A DNA stretch of 64,000 nt from Branchiostoma floridae (GCF_000003815.2 NC_049984.1:27208100-27272099), one strand, 5' to 3'; shown: positions 32,483 to 45,012, counted from the stretch's first letter. Program-made: numbers and translations. The notes: generated by a model from the letters alone, not told the origin.

Positions 32483-33119
32483 AATATTGAATTTGCCTGG
32501 CTCCAAAGTGCAATTAAAAAAGTCTAAGGAGCCCGGTCAAGACGTGCACATCGCTGCGGCAGATGACATTGACGACTCAGGTGTATTTGACGAAAGTGAT
32601 GACACCACCGATGACGCCTCGGACATCGAGGCAGTGGTGTTCCGCGCCATGAAAGCATCGCCAGAGTCGACCCTGGGGACAAAACACCTCCCCAGCCGAC
32701 CCAGGGGGACATCACACATCCACAGCCGACCCAGGGTGAACAAAAATTTCCACCCCCGACCAGGGGGACAAAAAACCTCCATAGCCAACCCAGGGGAAAA
32801 AAACACATCCACAGCCGACCCAGGGGAAAAAACATCTTCACAGCCGACCCAGGGGGAAAAACATCTCCACAGCCGACCCAGGGGGGGGGGAAACATCTCA
32901 TCAGCCGACCCAGGGGAAAAAACATCTCCACAGCCGACCCAGGGGGAAAACATCTCCACAGCCGACCCAGGGGAAAAACATCTCCACAGCCGACCCAGGG
33001 GGAAAACATCTCCACAGCCGACCCAGGGGAAAAAACATCTCCACAGCCGACCCAGGGGGTAAACATCTCCACAGCCGACCCAGGGGGAAAATATCTTCAC
33101 AGCCGACCCAGCAGTCACT
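32483..33119 (+). CDS. exon with acidic head and repeat-encoded tail
   Basis: After TTCTTTACAG a frame reads LNLPGSKVQLKKSKEPGQDV, then an acidic block (DDIDDSGVFDESDDTTDDAS, DIEAVVFRAMKASPES). From about 32690 it runs into 26-29-bp tandem repeats that encode HSRPRG or PQPTQGE depending on frame. The repeat unit length varies, so the frame changes along the array. The acidic part is plausibly genuine coding sequence of a disordered region; the repeat tail is probably expansion. Confidence 0.4.
32695..33115. repeat. minisatellite, unit about 26-29 bp, about 15 copies
   Basis: Units are variants of ACATCTCCACAGCCGACCCA followed by a G/A-run of variable length (GGGGGAAA). Length changes are mostly in the homopolymer parts. 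Confidence 0.92.
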
Positions 33120-33699
33120 ACATCTACAAGACCTTCCCTTTCATGATCACTTTAACTTTTCCACCAAATCATTTGTAGACATGATGGGATTACATGCAAA
33201 TAACACTCACAACAGAAAAAACAGATGAAGAAAGAGAAGAAAACATTGGGGCAGTCCAGCAACAATGCTTGGAGTGATACACAGTCCCTGCACACACGTT
33301 TTATCGTTCATCAGGCACCTGTCAAACAGCATTCCCCCGGAAGAGGTACTTAGTAAAAAACATAAGTCACACGAATCCAATGCATGTCTCTATATATGTC
33401 TAGTATGTCTAGGAGTTTACAAGTAAAGCAAAGTGTTTCATAAGCAAAGAAGGAAAGGGTACGCCAAAAAACATAGCAAAATGATACTAGCAACATCGCA
33501 AGAAGATACATATATTCATTTATTAATATTACAATACAGTGCGCTTTTTTCTTATCTAGATTTTCATATGAAAACAGTAACAAGATTTTAAACATTACTT
33601 GGATTGAAATTGAAAACACAAATAGGCTAGACACATATTGCTTAATCAAAGACAGATCTAAGACAGAAGTATCTGAGAGTTATTAATGTTTTTAATCAC

Positions 33700-34440
33700 A
33701 GAAAGGCACTAGCACAGCTGAGATGCGCAGCACATGGGCTAAGCATAGAAACAGGTAGGCATACTAATGTTGACAGGCAAGATAGATTACGTCCTCTATG
33801 TGAGGCAGGCATCATTAAAAACGAATATTACTTTGTAATGGAATGCCCATTTTTAAACAGTTTGAGAATACAACACCTTCCAAAATACTACGCCACACGA
33901 CCGGACCCACACAAGTTTAAGGAATAAATGTCTGGTCCCACTATAAGTTTGATAAGACAGCTTGGAAAGTTTATTTACAAGGCCTTCACTTTAAGATACA
34001 ACTATATCAATGACCAACAACTCTTTCTGTCGTCCTTGTCTACTTAACCTTTGTCCTCAATGTGTTTTTGATTTATTGTGTCGATGTGCAATTACTTTCA
34101 TTTGACGTAACTAATTGAGAGGACTAATCCTTGTATACTTTTTGTTTCTTCTGATTTATGCATTCATTGAGTAATTGTTCCTCATAAGTTCATGTCCTTG
34201 TCAGGTTTTATAATTTCACTTTTGTTCATGTACTTGTACATTAACATAACTGATTTTGGTTCTGCCCTTATATTGATCATATTTTATTTTAATTTATGTA
34301 CAATTGGTCGCTTTGTTTTATTGATTTCATTTGTAACTTGTGTCTAATTATTTATGATTTCAATGTTCTGTTGAGTACATGTCTATGCCTATGTTATGTT
34401 GCTATGGCCCATCGGTGGCAGAGAGCAAATAAAGATCATC
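33700..34440 (+). pseudogene. LINE 3' end (RT C-terminal region and 3' UTR)
   Basis: The frame reads KALAQLRCAAHGLSIETGRH, CEAGIIKNEYYFVMECPFLN and LGKFIYKAFTLR. This matches the LINE fragment at 38390-38780 (TKLRISCHKLHIETGRH, EDEHHFVIECSLY), so the two are relatives. The 3' part is T-rich and ends near GCAAATAAAGATCATCC, a probable polyadenylation/3' end. 5'-truncated. Confidence 0.75.
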
Positions 34441-34489
34441 CTACTTCTTGGTAACTGGGATGGAGGGAAAATTCCCAGATAATTCAACC

Positions 34490-34797
34490 TGGAGGATCAA
34501 TCCAACCTGGAGGAGCGGTTTCCTGACATTGAGCAGCTGACTGCCTTCAACGTCTTTGCTCCAGATGAGGCAGGTTACGACCACATGCAGAGGCTTAACT
34601 CCGTACAGACCCACTTTACAGTCTCCTTAACCGACAGCCTGACACCTACACTAACTATAGCGAATCGTCCCTCTTCACAGGAAAGCAGACGCCTCACCAT
34701 CGAACAATGGTCGTCTGCTTTCCTGATCTTCCAGTTCATTTACATACAACAGCACCCCCCCAACACAGCCCACACCTCGTCTCGTATCTACATCTGA
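34490..34797 (+). pseudogene. hAT-like (ZNF862-type) fragment, tentative
   Basis: The frame reads NLEERFPDIEQLTAFNVFAP, then DEAGYDHMQRLNS, and further to a stop at 34797. The pattern of FP....LTAF.IF.P before an acidic stretch occurs upstream of the hAT dimerisation domain in ZNF862-like proteins. The match is short and the remainder does not help. Confidence 0.35.
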
Positions 34798-34952
34798 TCC
34801 GTCGACCTAGCCTCCCGCAAAGCACAGTGGGTGAAATATGAGGAGCAATTTCATCACAGGGAAACATTTCCCGACACACCCTGGAACACCCCACATAACA
34901 TTTAAAGCTATATATAGATGCTCTCACCGGCCTTTCCCCTAAAAACAGGTTT

Positions 34953-35110
34953 GTGCGTATAGATAACTTAGTTCAAACTCCAAGCATTGTATCAAAACTG
35001 CTTCTCTGCTTACAGCAAATCGCCTGGCAGGGCATTGGTGATGAGTTTATTGTGTCGTACGGCACGATCACGGACCATACGGCGGCCTTCCATGTTGAAA
35101 AACTAAGGAT
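34953..35110 (+). repeat. intron-plus-exon scrap shared with 47202-47345
   Basis: Both loci begin GTGCGTATA, continue TAACTT...CAAACTCCA(A/C)GCAT, and then share ATCGCCTGGCAGG.CAT after an AG. Homology covers probable intron sequence as well as the coding-like part, so this is duplicated DNA, not convergent protein. Confidence 0.55.
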
Positions 35111-35217
35111 TTACAATCCAACATACATGGACAGGAAAGCTTTAGTATTGTTTGTATAACTGGATACAAATAACAGAAAACATGCTTGGTTTCTGTCATT
35201 TGAATATTGGTTTGTTC

Positions 35218-35335
35218 ACCAGGAATTTGCAAAACTGGCTTCGTCAGGTTTCATCGAACGATCCAACTCTCCGTGGGGGCCCTTGTGGTTTTAGTTAAGA
35301 GGAATGGCGGCACTAGAGTGTGTGTAGACTATCTT
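35218..35335 (+). pseudogene. Gypsy-type LTR retrotransposon RT scrap
   Basis: The frame reads EFAKLASSGFIERSNSPWGP; a one-base shift then gives LVVLVKRNGGTRVCVDY. (G)I.E.S.SPW.....V.VKK..G..R.CVDYR is the conserved start of the Ty3/Gypsy reverse transcriptase. Only this beginning is present, with a frameshift inside it. No LTRs were found. Confidence 0.75.
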
Positions 35336-36340
35336 GTGTATCTCCAGATCTAAAGACGAGCCACTGGTACAGACACTGCCTCCCCCAGCTGCAAGCATGC
35401 CAGCATCTACTGTGTCTTCATCCTCGGGTGCAACCGGACTATATTCTATCTTCAAGGCAGGCGAAAGAAAATGGAGTTCATTCAAAACATATACGAAAAA
35501 GGAAATTGCTTGTGAGTTTGTCATGCTATTGTCTACTCCCTTCATTTCAATCACTACAACATTAGTGTAAAGTCTGATGCTCAATTATCATTAACTCTGT
35601 CGCTTAGGCCACAATGATTTGACTATACTGATGACATCCTTCGGGCGCTGCAAATTTGATGAATCCATGTGAAAAAAATTTGCTGTCATTATGAAATCTA
35701 GGCATAAAAGGAATAGATTATGCATTTCTTATCTCTCACATTTCTTGGATGACTTTGGCAAACTTCACTCATGCTAAGGACTAAGGCAACAAATTGGTTT
35801 TCCTTAACTAGATGCCAAGTCACCTGGCGACAGGGCTCACAAGATTTTCTGGAACAAGTGTGCTGGGGATCAGAAGATGTTAGGAATGGACCGCAAACGT
35901 ACAGCAACAAGAGGTGAAAAAAAGTCAAAAGATCAGCAACCTCTGCCACCGCCACCTCCGCACCAGAACCAACAGACACTTTGCTTAGGAACCAGAATAT
36001 AACAATGGAACACCTGAATACGCACTCTTAAATGTCTGCAAAATTTTATTTCATATACCAAAAAGCTGTGTCAATGCCGCCGTAAGAGGTGAATTAGTAT
36101 TTCTTCTATTCGTTGACAGTCAAACACATCTGATTAAATACTGGCTAAGATCACATACTCTACCAAATGAGTTTGTTAAAAAGGCGACGACACTTCAGTC
36201 GAAGAGGAACATGACTGGGCAACTCACGTTCAGTACATTTTATGCCGACATGGGTTCCGAAATGTTTGGCTTAACCCCGCTGTTAATGCCAATAATTTTG
36301 GGAACATATCTTTTGTTGTTGTTTTGAATTTTGTGAAAGA
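35336..36340. other. no supported gene
   Basis: Short ORFs on both strands around 35290-35980 overlap each other and show no motif. Confidence 0.4.
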
Positions 36341-36353
36341 GGTTGGGAGCGGA

Positions 36354-37563
36354 CCGGTGTGACAGCGATTTCGCCCCCCCAGGGATTTCGCCCCTAGGGT
36401 TTTCGCCCCCCTTTAGCGTTTTCGCCCCCCCCCCCCCCAGAACATTACTAGTATTCCTCGGAGGGGTCTTAAGAGCATCTGGTTACTACATATTAGGTGC
36501 GCTACCTGGTACTATACTGCACCTGGGAGTAACATAGTTGGTGTGTTACCTGGTACCTATATGGCACCTTATTACCGTAAGATGTCATACCTTGTTCGGT
36601 GCAAACACTACATTGAAAGGACATTTTTTTTGCTGCTGACATGGCAGAGGTGGCATAGAAAACAATGCTATTGTGAACGTATAAATCAACACCGTCTATG
36701 GCACGGAATACGTCAGCTATATGTTTTCAATTTGTCACAGTATTTTCTTTCTTGTGCAGAAAACATTTCCAAAGCACTAAGAAAAACAATTGAATAATAG
36801 TTTCTCATTATAAACACTATCTACGCACAAGTTCATATACCTGTTGCTAAATGCTACAAAAAACTGGTAAAGTACCAGTCTTAAGAAACACGGGTAAAAC
36901 ACCAGTTCCTAAATACTAGAAAAACAGTCATATTGGAGGTGAAGATATCCATAGGGTAGGTGCACATAACGTACCAGTTTCTAAATACTAGAAAAACAGT
37001 CATATTGAAGGTGAAGATACCCCTTCCCTTGGCCAGGTGCATACACCAAAATGTGCATTATTCTAATGAATACCTTATTTGCATAATCAATAAAGACATG
37101 ACATAGTTCTTTTGTGGTCAATTCATAATAGAGGCTTCATATTGGAGATATATAGGTTGCTTGAGGACAGGTGAATACAATGAAATATATCTCATGTCGA
37201 GACTCAGGTACATGCAATAAAGGGAATACAAGGGACCCAACCCTCCTTGTCTAAAACAAGTTCAACTATCTTATTGCCATGTACTTAATACGTTAATATT
37301 AATACTATGGATGGAGTTATGTATCAAACTCGTGTACTTATATCATTCTGAAACTGTCACTGTGTGATTTATACCAATCAACTTCTAAAATATCATGTAA
37401 ACCCGTTTTTTTTGGGGGGGGGCGAAATCGCTGTAGGGGGGCGAGATCACTAACCGGGGAGGGCGAGATCGCTAGTGATTTCGCCCCGGGGGGGCGAGAT
37501 CGCTAGTGATTTCGCCCCCGGGGGGGGCGAGATCACGGGGGGGCGAGAACGCTGTCACACCGG
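36354..37563. mobile_element. non-autonomous DNA transposon with CCGGTGTGACAGCG ends
   Basis: The left end reads CCGGTGTGACAGCGATTTCG and the right end is its inverted complement with few changes. Next to each terminus is an array of short units of the type CGATTTCGCCCC and CGAGATCGCTAGTGA, in both orientations, separated by G or C runs. The 900-bp interior is AT-rich and has no convincing ORF. Target duplication is not clear: CGGA lies outside the left end and, inverted and offset by two bases, outside the right end, so the true termini may be a few bases further out. Confidence 0.8.
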
Positions 37564-37714
37564 CATCCGAGCTGTGGCGGAGAAGGGACGCCGGTAAACG
37601 TTATCATTACGTTTTGTAAATTGTAAGCAGATCGCCGCCTTTTGTTTTCTAGTAGGAATGCAAGTTTGGAGTCATTTTCTTTCCGTTAATTCCAGTACTA
37701 GCAGCTTTCAGTTT

Positions 37715-37803
37715 GGCCAACAGGAACCGCGGGACCACGTCCGAACACCGATGTTCAGCCAACAGGAACCACGGGACCACGTCCAAACACCGATGTTCAG
37801 CCA
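37715..37803. repeat. two units of the 42-bp minisatellite found at 45.9-46.4 kb
   Basis: Two copies of CCAACAGGAACC.CGGGACCA followed by CGTCC.AACACCGATGTTCAG. The same unit forms the large array 45866-46437. Confidence 0.9.
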
Positions 37804-37814
37804 CCTGTGAACTC

Positions 37815-37975
37815 ACGAGCCACCTTTGCCCAGCCCCCACCCCAGGTGCCACATGGCCCCCCACCCCTGCTCCCATTTAGTTGGGATGTGTATACCCGAC
37901 AAGCATTTGCCCAGCCCCCACCCCAGGTGCCACAAGTGCCCCCTCTCCCGCCCCCATTTGGTTGGAATATGTATA
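37815..37975. repeat. degenerate direct repeat, about 98 bp period
   Basis: TTTGCCCAGCCCCCACCCCA followed by GGTGCCACA occurs twice (about 37824 and 37909), each followed by a C-rich stretch, CCCATTT.GTTGGGAT(G/A) and GTGTAT or ATGTAT. Confidence 0.75.
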
Positions 37976-38063
37976 AAGGCTCATAATTTCCCATATTTGT
38001 ACTAGCTCATTATGCCTACACGCTCCAAGATCCACATGCGGCCTCGCCGCCAAAGCCGAGTTA

Positions 38064-38900
38064 GGGAGGTTCCCCATTCATTTGGAAGCCTACCTAAATG
38101 CCATCAAACACTTAATCAGACTTCGCCAGAAAGTACCAGCAGACAGTTTCCAGTCAGACGCTCTCTATTGTCAGATAGATTTAGACAAAGCTGGAGCCAA
38201 GTGTTGGGCTTCAGGAGTTCGCCAGTTACTGGAGGAATGCGGTTATGGTGATATATGGCATTGTCCTCTACAACATAACACAAATTCGTCTCAAATTATC
38301 AATTCTATTAATCAGCGTCTCAAAGACATTTATTTTCAAACTTTTATAAGAGAGCTACTCTGATAACAAATGTGGATCCGCTAAAAACAAATTGAGGACT
38401 TGCAGACTGTTCAAAACCACCTATAATGCAGAACAATACCTGAATATTGACAATATTCGACACAGGACGGCAGTCACAAAACTACGAATCAGTTGCCACA
38501 AATTACACATTGAAACCGGAAGACATAACCGCACTCCTCTAGAACAACAAATATGTAGATACTGCAATCTAGATGTTTGAAGATGAACATCATTTTGTAA
38601 TAGAATGTAGTTTGTACAAGAAAGAGAGAGCTGAACTCTAAAGACTAATAGAACTCATGTTCCCCCACTTCATACAACTAAGTAATATAGACAAATTTAT
38701 ATTCCTTATGAATTTAGACAAACCTTTACTTATAAAGCATATCTGTTCCTACATTTTCAATATCACCATTATACCAATTGTATAATAGAATTGTAGATCC
38801 ATTGACAATGTATATATTTCATTTATCTTTTGTTGCGAACTGTACTGAACCCAGTGGGTATGTATGTACAATAAATGTCTTCATTCATTCATTCATTCAT
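38064..38900 (+). pseudogene. 5'-truncated LINE with (ATTC)n tail
   Basis: The frame reads YLNAIKHLIRLRQKVPADSF, CQIDLDKAGAKCWASGVRQL, LEECGYGDIWHC and INQRLKDIYFQTFIREL, all typical of the region after the RT palm in a lancelet-type LINE. Another frame continues TYNAEQYLNIDNIRHRTAVT, RISCHKLHIETGRH and ICRYCN; a further shift gives EDEHHFVIECSLYKKERAEL. At least two frameshifts and stops. The element ends with AATAAATGTCT and five TCAT/ATTC units (38880-38900). Confidence 0.85.
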
Positions 38901-39123
38901 TATGTTGACCATCTCTGAAGAAGAGAAAATTTTTGCATTTTTCTGAAATAGGGCAAAATTAATGAGCGCTGATGTCTTCCATAAAATTTACTTGCTGTGG
39001 CCTAATCAAAGTTCTCAAGTCATCCTTTTGATTTCTGCTAGACCAAGAAAATTTCACTCTCAATGGGTCCGCTTTAAAGACTGTAGATTTAAATCTAACA
39101 CTCATTACTCATTTACGTGTTAA

Positions 39124-39683
39124 GAGGCTCTGTCTGTAAAAACCAAGCATAAGGTGGCCAAACTAAAAAAATCGAATTTCCTCAAATTTTGTGTGGTGCT
39201 AGGGCCTTGGTCCAAACTTACAAAAATAACAAAGTTTTAGATCTGCGGTCACCGGTTGCCATGGTAACGGCCATTTTTCAAAATGGCGGATTTTCACCAA
39301 GGGAAGGGAAGATCTTGTCCAAAATAGACCATCTTTGGACTCCTGTAATCCTCACAAATTAACAGATATTCTATTGATTCCCGCATATGTTATTACCCAT
39401 ATTCTAATAAAAGAAATGATATAAAGGTATGCTCCAAATGTTTTTGTAGTGAGGCGCAGCAGATGTTTAAAGATGGTGTGTTTTCGTAAATTTCGAAAAT
39501 GGACAAAAATCCCTTTTTTGACCATTTTTAGTGGCCATTTGCTCATTTACAGGCAAATCGATTTCCTTGATTTTTGGCACAGTTATAGGTTGTACCTTTG
39601 TATACATCATATGTAAAAAAAAGTTTGGCACTTTTTACGAGCGGACCGTGGTGACCCCGAGAGTAAACCAATATTTCCATTTT
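39124..39683 (+). repeat. left long terminal inverted repeat
   Basis: About nine in ten bases match the inverted complement of 45180-45746 by eye, with a few small indels (for example near 39150 and 39490). Contains an X-box-like palindrome GTTGCCATGGTAAC at 39255-39268. Confidence 0.9.
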
Positions 39684-40474
39684 AAGAAAATCGTAACCAT
39701 AGAATTGTTCCTGGAAAAACAGACATAGCTTACCAGAAATGAATCTCAGTTTTATCTTATGTAGCACAGAAACCTACATATCACTTATAAAAGTAGGGTC
39801 GTTCGGGACTTTAATTTGTTTAAACCAGTTACCATGGTAACAGCCAGTTTTGAACTTGATGGTAGATGTTCACTTATCATACTTAGTTAGATGAGCTGCA
39901 CCTTTTACATTCGTCTATCACATAATATTCTTCTACTGATTTTTTCCCAGTCTTCACAGTGATAAACTGTACTAAACGATGCTTGAATCGAAAGTTTGCG
40001 TTAGCGTGTTTCCAATCCATGATTTTACTTTAGTTGGTTGGAAATGACTTCTCAACATCATACATTGTAAGTCTACGTTGATGGTAAGTGAATACCTGAT
40101 TACTTAAGCTAGAGCAAGACAACTACTTGAGATAACCACAAGCCCACCAGTACCTAATGATAAGCAGCTGGGTTGATGTGACCTTAAAACATTCAGGTCA
40201 GATTGATGTTGCAACATTGAGGTCGGAGAAAGGTCAGACGGAATATTTCATTTGTAGACTGAGGGGTGGTATTTTACTTGATAGCATCAGAAGAGAATAA
40301 AAGACTTACAGAGAAATAAATTCTACGTGTAACAGTTCTAACGTTATAGCAATAGTCCATGCACCTGAACTATCTTACTTTTTTAAGAGAGCGCATATAT
40401 TACAAGGTTTGAATAACATTCCGTCCCCACTGTGTTAATAGACTGGTTCGTAAAGAACTCAACTGAATGCAAAA

Positions 40475-43400
40475 ATGGAAGATTGTTCTTTTTCTGGTAT
40501 CACCAATTCGGCCTGCGGGCCTGACCCTGACAGTGGTGTCCACATTCTATATCCCCTCCATCTTTGTACCAAAGACATCTCGGGACATTTGCGTTATCTG
40601 GACATGCCACACGATGGACTTGCAGATGAAGTTGATTTGATCCTTGCGCGATCAGGTACGTTCAACAGGCCTGAACAAGACAAGCTTGTCAACATGACGA
40701 TATGCGTGAAGCACAGGAGAAAACTTGGACTGCACTGGGTTTACGGTAGTAGGTTCTGCACTGTTCCTGAGGTTATGTCTGGCCACAAATCCTCTCAGCG
40801 AAAGAGGAGCCGAGGAATGGGAAAAGAAGCCTCAAGAACGGTATTTCAATCGACCGGAATGCTGATTCAGGTTGGAAATTGTACGTATAAAGTTCCTCTT
40901 TACAAATTCTTTTAACTTACATTATAATATGTATTCTCATTTTGTTTTCTATGTCCTTGATATGACTTTATTAAACAGTACATGGAATGTCATAACTTGA
41001 AAGTTCATCTGTGTCAAGTATATGAAATGAAGGATTGTTTGTTTAAGGTTGATAATTTGGGGGTTTACGGAAAAGGCTTGCCTGTCTAACTGGCTTGTCT
41101 ACCTGGGCTGGCTATCACGTCTTTCCATCTGTCATTTTATTCCATTATGGAAAGGCATGATACCTTCGCAAGTTCTTGGTTATCTGGGTTATTTATGTTC
41201 ACAATAGTTTATTATGTTAATGAATATTATATTATAATTGCAGCTATCTGCATGCGGTGTAGAAGCTTGTTTGCTGTGAAGGGAAATAAAGAACGTGCAG
41301 AGACTGATTCCAACCTGAAGGTAAAATATATTTTTATCAAAGGTTATCTAATAAGCTTGCATTATTGATGTTGTATGGCTTGCACACATTTTATGGTATA
41401 GAATTGTTGGTATCGAAGTGCAATTGTCAACGATCTTTCCCAACTATAAGTTACTAATAATGCTCAAATAATTCATTTCCTAGGATGACCAACCGACAAG
41501 ACCAAGACGTAAAGCTCGTGCACCCCACCGTGTTGATGTTGTTCCTGAGAGTCCATTAGTAGAGGAGACGTTGTCACAAAGTTTTGCCAGACTTAGTGTT
41601 TACATACCTGAAAGCTCACATGAGAGTTCACAATCACAAGATTCTGAAAACAATGCTCCTGACAACAAAGAAAGCCTCCCTCTTCTCAACACGTTTCTTC
41701 AAAGTCGTGATGTCAGCCCTGTTCGATCTTTGAAAAAATCATGGTCAGAAAGTTCTGATCGCAGCAAAAGAAGACACGTACAAAAGGCAAAGGAGTCTGT
41801 AGTAGCAGTCTTGAACACCATTGCACCAAGGGATTCAGGCAGTCTGTGGAAGGACTTGCGAGATTCTGGAGCAATAGACAAAGCAGTTGGTGCACATGCA
41901 GAGGAGGGAACAGTTGATGGTGACCTACTTCAGGCAATGACAGAATGCTACAACCATGCTGACAGCTGGGCTGTAAGAAGACAAATCTTGTCTATAATGG
42001 CAGACAAAGTGCAGCTGAAACAGTTGCAAATGTTCATTCCTGGCCTTACACGTTTCAGATACATGCTTGCCAGGCATCACCAAATCCTTCATGGTAGAGG
42101 AACACCTGTCCCTACAACTATCAGCAGACGAATGAAGGTTGACCCAGCCAAATTGGACCATTTTCTTTCCTTCATTACTAGTCCACACATCCTACAAGAC
42201 ATGCCTTTTGGAGAGAGGACACTGAAGATGAGCAATGGACAAGAAATAAAGATGCCAAATGTGATCCGATTGATGATACCGTCAAGAATCATTGCCCAGT
42301 ACAACCAGTACTGCATGGAAAGCGGATTTGTCCCCATGGGAGAGCGAAGCCTTAGTAGGATACTAAGCACATGTGCAGCCTCTACCAGAAAGTCTCTGCA
42401 GGGCTTAGACTATTTCACGTCTGAAGGAGGTAGGGCATTTGAAGAACTGGAGAATGTGGTCGACACACTCGTTGATAGTGGCATGTCATCAAGTTGGGGC
42501 AAAGAACAGAAAGAAAGACTCAGAGCATCAAAACGCTACCTGAAGGGAGATTACAAGGTAATGCACATCTGTCTGGAATATTTAGGTTGTAGTAACATCA
42601 CAGTATCACAGAAGAAGAAACAGATAATGTTCAGATCTATGTGCTTGTTTCTGATCTATATGCTTGTTTCCTTATATGCAAACCAGTTTGCTGCATTGTA
42701 AATGTTAATTCTATAATGATATTCTTGTTGCTCAGGTGCATGTGTCTGGAGAGTCCCCTGTACCAGACCACTGTCGTGTGTACGCGTTGAGTGATGATAC
42801 TGATGAAGCGTTTCAAGGATCATGCAATCATGACCATGACAAGTTGTGTGGACCATGTGAAGATTACAAAGTAGTCATTTCTGCCATTAATGATGCAGTA
42901 GCAACATGCCAATTCACAAGTGATGAAGACAAGGATGAGGTAGAGTTTGTTGTGAACAAAGCAACAGAAGCCATCCAATCATGGAAAGCACATCAACTCA
43001 GGACAGTAAATCAAGATGAAGCGAGGCTTGATGTGATTGCAGAGCTTAATGAACAAAAGGTTCTAATAACCCAGGACTGGGCGATGAAGTTCATTCCTCA
43101 GAAATATCGAGAGAGCCAAATGGATTGGTTCGGTAAGCGCGGAATATCCTGGCACATTGCTGTGGCACAGCGTTACTGCAATGGCATGTTCGAAACTAAG
43201 ACTTTTGTTCACATTTTTGACTCTTGTAACCAAGATACATGCGCAGTATCCGCAATCTTGTCAGATGTCCTTATGACATTGAAGCACCAACATCCAGAGA
43301 TCAACAAAGTATACCTGCGGCAGGATAATGCCGGGTGTTACCATTGTGGTAACACAATTGCTGCTGCTCACCTGCTTGCACAAACTGGAATCTCAATCGA

Positions 43401-44706
43401 AAGGGTTGATTTTTCAGATCCGCAAGGGGGGAAAGGACCTTGCGACAGGAAGGCGGCAACAGTCAAGTCTAACATGAGAATATATATGAATGAAGGACAT
43501 GACCTGACAACTGCATCTGAAATGATGCAAGCCATGTCTGCAACATCTGTTGCTGCAGACATAACTGTGTCAAACTTGCCAAAAGCCAAAGCCAGTGTCA
43601 AATTTGATGGCATCAGTCTCCTACACAACTTTCAACTCACTACAAGTGGTGTACGGGTGTGGCAAGCCTACAATATTGGCCCAGGAAAGTTCTTTCCGTG
43701 GTCAAAATTCAAAGGGACACCCGTTGTTCCTCCTTTGAATGTGCTAGAAAGACATACTGACGACTTCAGGCAAGCCCACGTGCACAGTTCTGCCCAGGTC
43801 CTCAAGTCAGATGAGTCCGACGAGTCGTCTCCTGCATCGAGCACAGAAGAAGACTCCCCTGGTGCTTCTGAAAGTGCCAAACAACCACGAGTGAAGCTTT
43901 TCTGCTGTCCTGAAGAGGGATGCATAAAATCATATCAGCGTTTTTCATCCTTACAAAAGCACCTTGACATTGGTCCACACGTCAGAATGATTGAAAGGGA
44001 AACCTTGATGGATGAGGCCATCTTAGGTTATGCAGAAAAGGTAGATGCAGGGATTTCTTCTGTGCCACAGTTGATTCACTCAGAGGATGAAACTGCTGTT
44101 ACCCATGAAGCAGCATTGGCTGCTCTACCAATGGGTTGGGCATTGAAAGGCGCCAAGAGGATGAGGGCCAGGTTTAGTGAAAAACAGCGGAAGTACCTGG
44201 AAGATAAGTTTGACATTGGCCAAGCAACAGGTAGAAAGTGCGACCCAACTCAAGTGGCCAAAGACATGAGAAGAGCAAAAGATAGTAAGGGCAGACGGAT
44301 GTTTACATCCTCTGAGTTCCTGACATCAACACAGGTGTCCAGTTTCTTTTCAAGACTTGCTGCCAGGAGAAAATGCCAAGGAATTCCTGAGAAAGTTCAG
44401 GAAGAGGGGGAAGAGGAGCTGTATGAGGAGGACTTGACACATGAGATGCACGTTGCACAAGAGTCCCTCTTTGCCACTGTTATTAGAGAACTTGGTCTGA
44501 CGCATCCAGTACTTTTTGACACATACAACCTTTGTGATCTGTATGCCAAGCATAAGTTGGCCACACTTGGATTGCCTTTATTACAGATGATCTGTGACAG
44601 TTTTGGTTTAGACACTCAACATATCACTCTTCGGCGAAAAGCACCGTACATAACAAAATTAGAACAGCTTGTCGAGACTTGCAGCTGTAGAGTAGAACGC
44701 ACATAA
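40475..44706 (+). CDS. transposase-like protein, 1175 codons in four exons
   Basis: Exons 40475-40880, 41244-41320, 41484-42557 and 42736-44706 join with matching phases (1, 0, 0) at GTACGT, GTAAAA and GTAATG donors, giving one open frame from ATG to TAA. Exons 1-2 hold Cys/His ligands (ICVKH, FC, CMRC), a likely zinc site. Exon 4 has strands resembling an RNase-H fold: TQDWAM (Asp about residue 633), RQDNAGCYHCG (Asp about 716), GGKGPCDRKAATVKS (Asp about 756). The 39-residue gap between the last two acids fits DDE/D transposases. A C-x4-C-x12-H-x5-H finger follows (about 910-934), then a homeodomain-like block (RFSEKQRKYLEDKF ... TQVSSFFSRLAARRK, about 995-1066). I recall similar uncharacterised proteins in corals. 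Function as transposase is inferred from the flanking inverted repeats. Confidence 0.8.
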
Positions 44707-45006
44707 AACACTCATCAGCAGGTAGCATTATTCACAATTGTAATTAGTACTGCAAAATTGTATCATAAGTCTGTAATCCATGTTCCACAATTGCAAATTG
44801 CATTTTCTCATAATCAACAATACTTGTATTGTTTATGATTATACTAGATATTGCTCGGATTATTTTCATTATGATCATTGTAAAATTGTAGTAGTACATG
44901 TATTCACTTTGTTTTGTATCAGTTGGAGTTGCAAGTTTGAATAGTCTATTGTGGGCAAAACTACATTGCGTAGCATTTACAAGTAGGTGAAAATATCGCC
45001 GGTTTG

Positions 45007-45012
45007 AATAAA
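45007..45012 (+). promoter_or_regulatory. candidate polyadenylation signal
   Basis: AATAAA about 300 bases after the stop codon of the transposase-like gene and before the right inverted repeat. Confidence 0.4.

Noticed and set aside
32524-33118. Minus-strand ORFs of 182-193 codons
   Set aside because: Products of the G-run-containing minisatellite on the opposite strand; no flanking coding signal.
38963-38979. GCTGATGTCT near the left end of the big transposon as its true terminus
   Set aside because: Similarity to the right end is only about ten bases, and the alignable inverted repeat starts at 39120.
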